This document shows, piece after piece, positions 1-8,063 of a DNA stretch of 64,000 nucleotides. The DNA lies in contig CAYNOR010000008.1 in the NCBI GenBank assembly GCA_964398915.1, forward strand, positions 1 through 64,000, written 5' to 3'. A model generated the notes under the pieces. The model was not told the origin of the DNA, searched no databases, and was given only the letters and a program-made list of their open reading frames with translations. Within the stretch, counting starts at the first letter, position 1; every line of letters starts with the position of its first letter. The stretch is from Tichowtungia sp964398915. Its GTDB lineage: Bacteria > Verrucomicrobiota > Kiritimatiellia > Kiritimatiellales > Tichowtungiaceae. The position numbers and the translations under genes are program-made.

Positions 1-430
1 TTGAAGCAAAGGCCCACGTTGCATAATTGATCAATTATGCGATGTTGGCCGGTCCTTCGGTTGCAAGACCCGTGAGCGTGGCCGCCGAGTTAATTCCCCG
101 AGAGCAGGCCGGTGAATTCCGGTGATTGTCCGGAACTGAACCGGTCTGCGTTCAACCATACCACCCCACGGAGTGTTGCCTGCAACAGCAGGCAGCCCGA
201 GGGAGTCCGCCCCGAAACATGATGGCGCGATGTATTCGAGCGCCATGATGTTGCGGGATCAGCGGACTGCCGAGGTAGAAGGCCCGTTCCGGCACTGAAT
301 CGGACACCCAAGAGCCGAGGCCGGTTGCAAAGCAACCGTAGGAGGCTCGCAGGGTGGAACGATGAAGAGCCGGTTCGGGCCGCGTTGCTACATCCCCCCA
401 CCGGGGGGCTTGGGGGGCGAGTGCAATGAA
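1..430 (+). ncRNA. candidate structured RNA (no gene recognised)
   Basis: Positions 1-625 hold no convincing protein gene; the open frames overlap each other on both strands and show no family features. The stretch is rich in possible stems: 179-194 (6 bp, AACA loop), 204-210 with 262-268 (7 bp) enclosing an ATGGCGC/GCGCCAT hairpin near 223-246, and GAGCC/GGCTC near 312-346 enclosing GGTTGC-AAA-GCAACC. Several stems nest, as in a folded RNA. I could not match it to group I or II introns, RNase P or tmRNA. Strand and borders are guesses, and a high-GC region will contain some chance stems. Positions 463-488 hold a degenerate purine-rich tandem repeat (CAGAGGACAGAAGT-like), and 574-592 another hairpin (GTGCGG/CCGCAC). 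Confidence 0.25.
21..40. repeat. perfect 20-bp palindrome
   Basis: Each half, GCATAATTGA, is the exact reverse complement of the other, with no spacer. It is AT-rich inside a GC-rich stretch. It could be a protein-binding site (dimeric regulator, resolvase or replication protein) or a cruciform. Nothing nearby identifies the ligand. Confidence 0.6.
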
Positions 431-625
431 GTGGATTTTGGCAACGGGCGAAACAACCAGAGGACAGAAGTCAGAGGACAGAGGTCGGCAGTAGAGAAGA
501 ATGGCCCGGTGGCAAAAGACACTTGATTGCGCGAGACCGCATAGGGAGAAGGATGAATTATGAAAGATGAATTGTGCGGCCACCGTCCGCACCCACAGGG
601 AAACAAACAAGGGTTGGGAAAATAC

Positions 626-1084
626 CTACCTGCGGGACCGACGGCGGCGGCGCTTGGCGGTTTTGTAGGGAAAGAGAGATTGTAAAACCGGCCAATCACG
701 AATGGCTATCTTGTGCCGCATTTCCGCCAACTGGATGGAAGTACCCTGACGCTGTGCAATCTCTTTGTACGACACACCCTGATAACGCCAAGCAACGATG
801 TCGCGCAGCTCGGAAGGCAAAGAAAGAAACCCCTGTACGAATTGAGCCAGCACATCCGCGGGAAGCATTACGGATTTACGATTGGAGATTTCCGATTGCC
901 GATTGGCGGGATGAAAAAATTCAAAACCGGGTGCAGGAGTCGGCGGATTGAACTCGTCAAACGGAACGGAATAGAACGTATCCTCACCCAGCTTGCAGGC
1001 GGCACAAGGAGTCTCGTTCCAAGGTTTGGAATCGAAGTCGCCTCGCAGGATGGCTTCGTGGTGACGGCAATTATGACAACGCAT
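626..1084 (-). CDS. small Cys-rich protein with sigma-like HTH
   Basis: A 152-residue protein not recognised as a named family. The N-terminus has Cys pairs (CHNC near residue 3, CAAC near 28) that could bind zinc. Residues about 88-130 resemble the helix-turn-helix of sigma-70 region 4 (LPSELRDIVAWRYQGVSYKEIA), and the tail is a run of arginines, so nucleic-acid binding is likely. The ATG at 1084 has a good ribosome site (GGAGG, 7 nt upstream). Residues about 62-70 (RQSEISNRKS) are encoded by a degenerate CGATT-type tandem repeat, which looks like low-complexity DNA captured by the gene. It is the last gene of the element, downstream of the primase, so a role in control or replication of the element is an inference. 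Confidence 0.6.
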   Translation of the reverse strand: MRCHNCRHHEAILRGDFDSKPWNETPCAACKLGEDTFYSVPFDEFNPPTPAPGFEFFHPANRQSEISNRKSVMLPADVLAQFVQGFLSLPSELRDIVAWRYQGVSYKEIAQRQGTSIQLAEMRHKIAIRDWPVLQSLFPYKTAKRRRRRSRR

Positions 1085-1140
1085 AGGAATCCTCCGGAGT
1101 TTGGAAACCTAAATAGGACAGATGCGAGTTATGGGAGAAA

Positions 1141-1320
1141 TGACGCGGATGATGACGCGCAGGAAAACCCCTTCCCTATTGGTCTGCGTCATCTGCGTCA
1201 TTATTACCATTATAAATAGAGGTATAGAGAATAGAGATAACTGCCGTTCTGCATACCGTGCAAATACAGAATAACTTTTTAAATGATGATGACGCACGGC
1301 ACAAACGACGCAAATGACGC
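1141..1320. repeat. TGACGC iterons, candidate element origin
   Basis: The 295-bp gap between the primase gene and the small HTH gene contains TGACGC at 1141, 1153, 1290 and 1315, its reverse complement at 1186 and 1195, and a near copy (CGACGC) at 1306. Several are followed by A. The central part (1200-1290) is AT-rich. Iterons flanking an AT-rich stretch next to a P4-type primase/helicase are what one expects of a satellite-type replication origin. Function is inferred from this layout; they could also be operator sites. Confidence 0.45.
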
Positions 1321-1335
1321 ACACGACAATAAAAA

Positions 1336-1357
1336 GACCGCCCTGATGCAGGCGGTC
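1336..1357 (-). terminator. rho-independent terminator after primase gene
   Basis: Read on the minus strand, GACCGCC pairs with GGCGGTC around an 8-nt loop and is followed by TTTTTATT (1335 downward). It lies 22 bp past the primase stop codon, a standard terminator position. Confidence 0.8.
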
Positions 1358-1379
1358 GAAACAGGTGCCCAGGATTTGA

Positions 1380-3542
1380 TTAAAAAGGTGTCGTATCCCC
1401 TTCACCTTCGCGAATCCGAACGATGTCAATGTCCCAAATCCGCGTAGCATGATGTCGTCGCTGAGTGAGCGGATAACCCTGAGATGCCAGCTTGGATAAC
1501 TCCCGGCCGACTTGGCGGGTGGTGTATTTAGCCGCAATACCGGCCAAGCCATCCTGATCGCTAAGCATAGCCGTTAACAAATCCGTCGCCGAACCTGTCC
1601 ACACATTGGAAGTCTGCCCTTCGAAAAACTTCAGTAAGACCTCGAGGAAGGAATAGGCACTGGATGAATGACGAGCCGCTTCAAACAAAGATGCTTCGCA
1701 GTACGTTTGAACCCCGTAGCGTGAATCGCCCAGAACGTGATCCGGCGGTGTCCAGTCGAGCAGCCAGCGTAAGAAAAACGGTAACTCTGCTTGGATGATC
1801 TCCGCGACGTTACGGGGAAAGGCAAAGGTATCCCGATCAGCTACACGAAACAGATTGATCTTATCCCGGTTCGACAAATCCACGTCGGGCAGAATGCGGA
1901 TCGACTCCGGATCGGTGTTACAGGTGACAACAACGCGACCGTTCCATTCGATTGTTTTATCGACCTTGAATTTTTCCCGGATGGAAAAGGTACGGTTGGC
2001 CGCCATTTTTTTGATCAGCGCTGAAAATTTCTGATGCGAGCGATGGTCGGTCAGCGGGACAATATCGTCGACCGCCCAGACAGCGGACTGGAACAGGTGG
2101 GAGTTGAAATTGTCGTCGCCGGAGAGGAATGATGACGCATCCGTATGCCCGCCGAAGATACGGGAAAGGATAACGGTAGAGAGCAGCGTCTTTCCAGTGT
2201 TCGGAACGCCGGCGAAGAAGGAAGCCTGTCCGGGAAGCATGCGGTTGTCGAGGGCGGATTTATACCAGCGGCGCAACCACGCATAAAAATAATCCAACTG
2301 CTCAACCGGATCGAAGAAGGTGGAGAAATAGGATTCCAACCAAGGGAACTGGCAGGCTTGAGGAAGGCCGCGGCCAACGTCCGCAGCTACAGAAGAAAGC
2401 GTGCTCGGAGATCCCGCTCCACCTTGGGAATCAGAATCGGCGGGTTGGCAAACCGAAGCGGTGGAGGTGTTGAGGATGCGGAGACCATTAAGGTGAATAA
2501 TGCCTTTCGGACGATGAATCAGAGGCGCAGCACAAGTAATACGCTGATATTTATGGATATGCTGGAGGGCTTTGTCGATTTCGGTAAAGTTGTCGTTGCG
2601 GGATTTAGACATCCGCAGACCCTTGGCAACTTTGAGTTCGAGGCCGGTATCGTTTTTGCACAAAGAATTCCATGTGCCATCAGGATGCCGGTGCCAATAA
2701 TCGCGGCCGTCAAACCAGATGTCTTCAATGGCGCCGCCAACACGATCCGCTTCAAATTTATTAACAAAGGAACGGCCGAGAATTGCCGACCACGGGACGA
2801 AGGCCTGTCCGCCGGTAAAACATTGCATACCGGAATCGCGTACGATCGCCGCCGTCTCGTTGTTTGCTGAAGAATCCCAGAAGCGAACGCCGCGTCTGCC
2901 GATGTCAAAATCGCCAGTCCAACGACCGGGGTATTGCCGTTCCACTTCGTCGGCGATGGTTTCGATAGGGATAACAGGGCCCAGTTTGTTCCAGTCGTAT
3001 TGATTGGATGACTCCACAGCCCACTGCATCATAAAGTTTGCCGGGATCACGCCGCCGGAAAGCTGAACCCAGTCCGTGCCAGCTTCGTAATACTGGCAGG
3101 GATTTCCAAAGGCGGCGGTGTCCAGCCCGACCATGATCTTAGAGAGCCCCAGCTTTTTGCGGACATGCTGCATGAGCCGGATAGTCAGGTCGTTGCTATG
3201 GAGCAGAAAAGGTGCTTCGAGCCGCCAGAGCAGCCGGGCACCGCCAGAAATAGTTTTGCTGATATACTGCGGGCGAAAATCAACGCAGTGGTCGAGAACG
3301 GTATCGCGCGCGTGCTGGTCAATCCGTCCATCGTAGTCGGCAACGATCCAGTGCAGACGGACGGCGGGATTATTTTTTGAGTCGATGCGCATCCCGGAAA
3401 TCAAACCCTCGAATCCAGAATAAAAGCAGTGGTCGAGATCGGGCCTGCTCCATTCAGATTTCGACGGGGCAACTGTTTTGACCCCCCAGGGGTTGCACGG
3501 TTTGGTTTGGTTCGATGCGAGATTTTTAATGGCGTGTAGCAT
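1380..3542 (-). CDS. P4-type primase/SF3 helicase
   Basis: A 720-residue replication protein. Residues about 444-451 (GVPNTGKT) are a Walker A motif, and AVWAVDD near residue 488 fits Walker B. Downstream VVVTCNTDPES has the sensor-like pattern of superfamily 3 helicases (DUF5906/P4 alpha type). The N-terminal half (residues 60-280, with VADYDG and ISGGARLLWRL) resembles the primase-like part of such proteins, which in phage P4 and related satellites prime and unwind the element's own origin. Iterons lie just downstream and a palindromic operator upstream. It indicates that the element can, or once could, replicate autonomously. The start at 3542 is the only ATG consistent with the full N-terminal region; I saw no strong ribosome site. 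Confidence 0.85.
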   Translation of the reverse strand: MLHAIKNLASNQTKPCNPWGVKTVAPSKSEWSRPDLDHCFYSGFEGLISGMRIDSKNNPAVRLHWIVADYDGRIDQHARDTVLDHCVDFRPQYISKTISGGARLLWRLEAPFLLHSNDLTIRLMQHVRKKLGLSKIMVGLDTAAFGNPCQYYEAGTDWVQLSGGVIPANFMMQWAVESSNQYDWNKLGPVIPIETIADEVERQYPGRWTGDFDIGRRGVRFWDSSANNETAAIVRDSGMQCFTGGQAFVPWSAILGRSFVNKFEADRVGGAIEDIWFDGRDYWHRHPDGTWNSLCKNDTGLELKVAKGLRMSKSRNDNFTEIDKALQHIHKYQRITCAAPLIHRPKGIIHLNGLRILNTSTASVCQPADSDSQGGAGSPSTLSSVAADVGRGLPQACQFPWLESYFSTFFDPVEQLDYFYAWLRRWYKSALDNRMLPGQASFFAGVPNTGKTLLSTVILSRIFGGHTDASSFLSGDDNFNSHLFQSAVWAVDDIVPLTDHRSHQKFSALIKKMAANRTFSIREKFKVDKTIEWNGRVVVTCNTDPESIRILPDVDLSNRDKINLFRVADRDTFAFPRNVAEIIQAELPFFLRWLLDWTPPDHVLGDSRYGVQTYCEASLFEAARHSSSAYSFLEVLLKFFEGQTSNVWTGSATDLLTAMLSDQDGLAGIAAKYTTRQVGRELSKLASQGYPLTQRRHHATRIWDIDIVRIREGEGDTTPF

Positions 3543-3819
3543 ATGTCCGCTCCTTATAGGTTAGAGTTAAAAAAAACATGGGGCTCTACCCAAAGGGGCG
3601 GAATCAACCGGAGGAAGCGGCCTTTACTATATAAAGGAAATGGAACGCAGCCGGGGTGCAACAGGAAGAAACCGACACGAAACGGAATGACGCGACATGG
3701 GGCGGAATGGAACGGAATTAACGGGCGGAAAAAAAAGTAAATTTTTTTCTAAGCCAAGGGGTAAAAATCAAACGGCATAGACAGATCCGCCCGCTGTAGG
3801 CGACCAGCTTCAGGATCAA

Positions 3820-3871
3820 TGAGCCGAATGGGATAGCTAATCGGCTCAAATATTAGGTTTTATTGAGCCGA
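3820..3871. promoter_or_regulatory. operator-like inverted repeat upstream of primase
   Basis: TGAGCCGA at 3820-3827 and TCGGCTCA at 3841-3848 form a perfect 8-bp inverted repeat, and a third half-site TGAGCCGA lies at 3864-3871. The 351-bp gap 3543-3893 has no gene; it also contains an A/T run near 3730-3750 and purine-rich GGAATGGAACGG repeats near 3685-3730. The position between darG and the primase suggests a regulator site controlling the replication gene. It could alternatively be a REP-like hairpin, since similar TCGGCTC/GAGCCGA arms occur at 47032-47048. Confidence 0.45.
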
Positions 3872-3893
3872 ATAGATACGAGAGCCCCGGAAC

Positions 3894-4940
3894 TCAGAGC
3901 CAGCCGCACTCCTGAAGGCGCTGATAGGAAACCTGTATGTGTCGGGGCGTAAAGAGTTCCGCTTTTCGGGAACTCCATTTATGCACCAGCTTCACCGCTT
4001 CTTCTTCAGATGCCGGGGGATTTTCGACATGCGTCGAGACCCAATGAACTGTAGCGAGGAGCTCCATGCCATATGGTGTTTCGAAGCCCTCAATCAGATT
4101 TGCGATCTTGTTCAGTCGCGTCCGGCTCTGTTCGCAGTCGGATGAGTTCAAAAAGAACTCGGCTTCTGAAACAGCTCCGGAAACCAAAGAAATAGAAGCC
4201 TCTTCCGCTTTCCCCGTGTTATCGCCAAACCCTTGAATGAAGTGCCCGTCGAGGCGCGAAAGAACATGATTCAAATTGTCGGCGTACGGGCCATATTTAT
4301 CGGCAGCAAAATTAAGCTTTAACGGCTCGCCTGCCTCCTGAAGGAAATAGGCCAGCTTTTGGATTTCCAACCGGCTCAGGCGGTAGTCGGCGATCTTGTA
4401 CAGGTCGAGCAGTTTAATAAATAGAGCGCGGGCCACCGTCAGATGCGGTTTTTCGGTTCGATTAACCATTTGTTCAACGGCCGGGGCTCCGGACGGTTCA
4501 AAAATCTGAACTTCTACATCGGGCAGAGCAGCAAAAGCCCGTTCAATACGGGGCCGCACCTGATTCCAGTCCAGTCCGCCGTTACCGCAACCGAGCGGCG
4601 GAATGGCGATGGACTTGATTTTAAGACGACCCACTTCTTCAACCAGAGCCGCCAGGCCGGACTCCACGTCTTCCATACGGGACTTGCCCTTCCAGTGGCG
4701 TTTGGTGGGAAAGTTAATGATAAAGTGAGTCTGCATCAAGTTGCCGGCATCAAAAACGAACATTTTGCCGGGTTGAATGAGCTCTGCCTTGCAGGCCTTT
4801 TCGTAGGCGCGGCAGTTTTCGGGGAAGGCTTTTTTAAACTGCAACGCGACCCCTTTGCCCATCACGCCGACGCAATTTACCGTATTAACGAGCGCTTCGG
4901 CCTTTGCTTTGAGCAAATCGCCTTGTTTTAATGTAATCAT
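3894..4940 (-). CDS. darG: DarG macrodomain antitoxin
   Basis: A 348-residue protein. Residues 1-150 form a macrodomain, with VNTVNC-x2-GVMGKGVALQFK near residue 18 and PPLGCGNGGLDW near 112, the ADP-ribose-binding loops seen in DarG. In DarTG systems this domain removes ADP-ribose from thymidine in DNA, reversing DarT damage. Residues about 175-348 form the second DarG domain (LEIQKLAYFLQEAG, KYGPYADNLNHVL), which binds and blocks the toxin. It follows darT by 27 bp in the usual toxin-first order. Length is normal for the family. The ATG at 4940 is preceded by GGCGGAGAG, giving a usable ribosome site. Confidence 0.93.
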   Translation of the reverse strand: MITLKQGDLLKAKAEALVNTVNCVGVMGKGVALQFKKAFPENCRAYEKACKAELIQPGKMFVFDAGNLMQTHFIINFPTKRHWKGKSRMEDVESGLAALVEEVGRLKIKSIAIPPLGCGNGGLDWNQVRPRIERAFAALPDVEVQIFEPSGAPAVEQMVNRTEKPHLTVARALFIKLLDLYKIADYRLSRLEIQKLAYFLQEAGEPLKLNFAADKYGPYADNLNHVLSRLDGHFIQGFGDNTGKAEEASISLVSGAVSEAEFFLNSSDCEQSRTRLNKIANLIEGFETPYGMELLATVHWVSTHVENPPASEEEAVKLVHKWSSRKAELFTPRHIQVSYQRLQECGWL

Positions 4941-4967
4941 TTCTCTCCGCCTCGTCTGTTCAGCTGT

Positions 4968-5645
4968 TCAATAGTACCAGTTTGTCCGCACCTGTACAGG
5001 CACATCTACCCCGGAATTTCGCAGTATTTCCAGAACCTGCGCCTTTATGCCAGCGTCAAAAACTGCAATTTCAGAAACCAAAGAGACAGGGAACTGCTGG
5101 TGAACCAGAAACTCGGCCTGACGCTGCCTCTTCCGATCAGGGTGTTCGGGTGTATCGTTCCAATAGGTGCTGTTCATCACAGACCATGTCACGCGATCCA
5201 GCCGAGCAAGATCGGAGAAAAACTCCGTAATCGCCATCGTGGCATGTCCGTCGGTAAAGGCAAACGGCAGGCCGGCAGCTTCTACGGTCTGCGCGGTCGA
5301 AACCAGATAGACCAACGGGGGCTGGCCTTCTGTGTAGCTCGGCACATTCCCCTTTGAAATCGTAAACAGCATGGGCGACTTCGGGGCGAAATGGAAAGGA
5401 ACGTAGGCGTGCAGACAGCCTCCTTTTGCACCGAACACCATCGTGTTTTCACGTCGGTCCTGGATGTGGTCATAGGCTATGTTCTGATGTTCGATTCCCT
5501 GCCGCCTCATCTCATGATTGGACAGCACGCCGCCCGCCGACAGAATCGACGGCAGATTCCGCCAGTGTGTCAGGTGATAGATTGGTGTTGGAATTGGTGC
5601 CTTCATAACCCTATTTCTTGAACCATCTAACAGAAAATGGCTCAT
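4968..5645 (-). CDS. darT: DarT DNA ADP-ribosyltransferase toxin
   Basis: A DUF4433-family protein. It opens with IYHLTH-x5-LPSIL, the NAD-binding start typical of DarT, and has AEFLVHQQFP near residue 178, containing the glutamate that fits the catalytic Glu. DarT transfers ADP-ribose from NAD+ to thymidine in single-stranded DNA, halting replication; DarG reverses it. Such pairs defend against phage. Two starts are possible: 5645 (AAGAAG upstream) or 5606, which begins MKAPIPTP and puts the conserved IYHLTH nearer the N-terminus as in relatives. The pair is 134 bp downstream of the HNH gene, so it probably has its own promoter. Confidence 0.92.
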   Translation of the reverse strand: MSHFLLDGSRNRVMKAPIPTPIYHLTHWRNLPSILSAGGVLSNHEMRRQGIEHQNIAYDHIQDRRENTMVFGAKGGCLHAYVPFHFAPKSPMLFTISKGNVPSYTEGQPPLVYLVSTAQTVEAAGLPFAFTDGHATMAITEFFSDLARLDRVTWSVMNSTYWNDTPEHPDRKRQRQAEFLVHQQFPVSLVSEIAVFDAGIKAQVLEILRNSGVDVPVQVRTNWYY

Positions 5646-5779
5646 GGGTACAACTTCTTAACCTGTCTGCTTCTACCAGTTCATCCGCATCGGCAAAACC
5701 GTGTTCCGATGCTTGGTTAATCGAGCAACAGGGTCAGAATCTGTTCCGCATGCTCATGTTCGCCGTCCGAATAAGGGGG

Positions 5780-6589
5780 TCATGGCTGGTTCACGATGGT
5801 TTCTACCCAATCCAAATGCCGGTGGAGTTTGAGATAGAATCGTGCTGCCGTGCTAAACGGAGCGTTGGGGGCTAGTCTTCTCTCGATGCGAGTGCGAATA
5901 ACCGCCCTTGCCGGTGCGGCTGAGGGCAAAGCTTCATACTCAAGAACATCATCTGCGATGTCATTACATAACTGTTCGCGCGTCGAATTAAATTCAGGAT
6001 GGTCAAGATTCAGCAGAATCTTGCTCTGATCGACCCGCTGTGCGGCAACCGCATCACCAGCAAAGGTTGGATTAAGAACAGGGCGTCCATCTGCCTGAAA
6101 TGCCAGCAGGGCACAGTCCGCTACATTGCAGGGGTCTAAAATGATTGGCCGCTCGCTCGGCAATTGACTTTTCCTCTTAGCCCGCACTGCGGGCGGTAGC
6201 AACGGGAAGTTGTCACCCTTTCCACCAACGCAACCATAGAGAGGGTTCTGCAGGGAACTGTTCGCCCAAGGACATGCCACGCGATAATTCTCGGCATCAA
6301 ACGCCAGCCACCAGTAATCGCAGACGGGGCGGTAATGGTCGATGACTAATGGCGCTCCAACTATTTTGGCCTCGGTATACCAACATTTGCTCCCCAATAA
6401 TGGCGTCAGTCGATCCTTTATCGGCTTCCACTTTGTGCTGCCATTATCGTCTATGTATTTTTTTCTGGTTTTGGGCGGTCGTTTTTTCGCCGCCATCTTA
6501 TGGGCTCGTTCAAGACTCTTCTTTGTCTTCATGCCGGCTGCATCGGCGAAGATTTGCGAAAGTATGGTGCTGTTCTCGATATGCCGCAT
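5780..6589 (-). CDS. PtuB-like HNH endonuclease
   Basis: A 269-residue HNH protein. The core is GSKCWYTEAK at about residue 66, then IDHYRPV, YWWLAFDAENYRVAC and KGDNFPLLPP: the His of HNH lies in DHYRP, the Asn in AENY, and the KG-x-FPL tail is typical of HNH partners of SMC/RecF-like ATPases (Septu PtuB and the HNH of retron-associated PtuAB). The usual CxxC knuckle reads CWYT here, so one zinc ligand is missing or replaced. The N-terminal 50 residues are very basic. The gene starts 2 bp after the ATPase stop with AGAGG as ribosome site, so the two are translationally coupled. In Septu the ATPase senses infection and the nuclease degrades nucleic acid; that role is inferred. Confidence 0.78.
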   Translation of the reverse strand: MRHIENSTILSQIFADAAGMKTKKSLERAHKMAAKKRPPKTRKKYIDDNGSTKWKPIKDRLTPLLGSKCWYTEAKIVGAPLVIDHYRPVCDYWWLAFDAENYRVACPWANSSLQNPLYGCVGGKGDNFPLLPPAVRAKRKSQLPSERPIILDPCNVADCALLAFQADGRPVLNPTFAGDAVAAQRVDQSKILLNLDHPEFNSTREQLCNDIADDVLEYEALPSAAPARAVIRTRIERRLAPNAPFSTAARFYLKLHRHLDWVETIVNQP

Positions 6590-6591
6590 GA

Positions 6592-8058
6592 TTAGCCTCT
6601 ACGCTGGCGCAGGAATGCAACGTACTCTGGGTCTCGCTCGCTTACGCCAGGCATAATTTCCAATTGGACGTTAAGCACTTTAAGCCGCGCCTTGTCCTGA
6701 TTGGTAAGCCGCTCCTTGATACTAATGTCAAGGCGCTCATCGAGCAGCTTCTGGGTTTCCTTATCGAGACTAGACGGAAGTCCGAAGAACTCGCTGCTGC
6801 ACAAGATATTTGCTACGCCCTGTCCTCGGGGATTGCGAATCGGACGGGAAAAGAGCGGTTGATTCGGCTCAGGTGCGTGTGCCAATAAGACTTGGTTCTT
6901 CACCATACCGGAAATCATCACCGGGTCGTGGGTGGCCATCAGCACGGTGGAGCGCGACTGCTGTTCCGACCTGAAGGCTTCCGTCAGCATGCCGGGGTAA
7001 TCCCAAGACCAATGCGGATTCAAATGGGTGTCTGGCTCATCGAGCAGAATTAGATTGTCTTTTTGGTTGGTCAGCTTGACAGCCCCAACAACTGCCAATA
7101 GCTGCTTTTCTCCTTCACTCAGTTTATCAAACGAAAAAACATCATTTGCGTTCAGACGTTTTAGTTTAAATGAAACCGAGCGCAGCATCCCTCGTGACCT
7201 CAAGCTTTCTAATGCTAAATACACATTGTCCCCGTCGGCCTGAAGTCGTTGCGCAAGAGCATTGATTTCTTTGCCTGAATCTTCCCCGAAGTGGTAGCTG
7301 CGTTCCATGGGTTTGAAAAGGCGTCTTCTTCGCCCATTCGGCAGGAACTCATTTGGTATCTCCAAGATTCCAAGGCCACGCTGATCGGTAGATGTTTCAT
7401 CTATTGCCGCGACAATTCGTCGGATCGCACCTTCAGCATTCCACAGCTTGGGCTCATGCAGTTCAGGATCGAAGCCATCCGGAGATCGCAAAACGATTGT
7501 GACGTCCACAATCTCTTCCAATTGAAGACGATCGAGTAATTCCCTATGGCCGTGGGCAAAAAGCGCGAGCAGGATCACTTGCGACTGCTCGTTGCTCGAC
7601 TGAACGAAGAGCGGACGAAATCGATCGGTTTCCGGATTGCGGGTAAGCTTTTGGAAATGGCGACGATAACGGGCAACCAGTTGTTGAACTCGCTGACACT
7701 CGCCAGAGTAATAAACAAGCGTCAGCTCGGGGTAATACACCTGCGCCGGGCCATCGCGAAGTCGCTTCGCGAAGTGATCCAGCGGCATACGCTCTCCATC
7801 CACCGTGACTGAGGTTCGGCGGCCTTCACGCTGTAGCACCACCACCCGATTCTGAGCTTCATATTCCAGCCTGAACTTAAAGCGCGGTGCTTTCTCGAAA
7901 TAGCACCCAATGAGGATTTGAAGAATCGCCTCGATGAGGTTCGATTTCCCGCTGCCATTGCCGCCGATAACAGCGTTGATTAATGGCGATTCCGTGAACT
8001 CGACGTCACACGAGCAGACGTTCTTGTAACCTTCAATCTGGAGTCGCCTAAGTTTCAT
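6592..8058 (-). CDS. PtuA-like ABC/SMC-type ATPase
   Basis: A 488-residue ATPase of the RecF/ABC-ATPase class. Walker A GGNGSGKSN at residues 32-40, ABC signature LSEGEKQ near 311, Walker B LILLDEPD near 334 with the D-loop (THLNP), and the switch histidine in ATHDP near 375 are all present, so it should be catalytically competent. The N-terminus (LRRLQIEGYKNV) is typical of overcoming-lysogenization-defect/PtuA-like ATPases. Paired with the coupled HNH gene downstream it matches Septu (PtuAB). It starts 5 bp after the PD-(D/E)XK gene, within one run of genes that begins with hsdR. Alternative: a generic AAA_21/RecF-type defence ATPase. Confidence 0.82.
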   Translation of the reverse strand: MKLRRLQIEGYKNVCSCDVEFTESPLINAVIGGNGSGKSNLIEAILQILIGCYFEKAPRFKFRLEYEAQNRVVVLQREGRRTSVTVDGERMPLDHFAKRLRDGPAQVYYPELTLVYYSGECQRVQQLVARYRRHFQKLTRNPETDRFRPLFVQSSNEQSQVILLALFAHGHRELLDRLQLEEIVDVTIVLRSPDGFDPELHEPKLWNAEGAIRRIVAAIDETSTDQRGLGILEIPNEFLPNGRRRRLFKPMERSYHFGEDSGKEINALAQRLQADGDNVYLALESLRSRGMLRSVSFKLKRLNANDVFSFDKLSEGEKQLLAVVGAVKLTNQKDNLILLDEPDTHLNPHWSWDYPGMLTEAFRSEQQSRSTVLMATHDPVMISGMVKNQVLLAHAPEPNQPLFSRPIRNPRGQGVANILCSSEFFGLPSSLDKETQKLLDERLDISIKERLTNQDKARLKVLNVQLEIMPGVSERDPEYVAFLRQRRG

Positions 8059-8063
8059 CGACG

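Noticed and set aside
1..600. Group II intron
   Set aside because: A GTGCG sequence occurs near 590 on the minus strand, but no domain V hairpin or reverse transcriptase was found.
1..1000. Left attachment site of the element
   Set aside because: No copy of the tRNA-Thr 3' end was found in the left part of the window.
3543..3740. 65-codon open frame upstream of the primase
   Set aside because: Composed of low-complexity purine-rich sequence with no ribosome site; better read as a regulatory gap.
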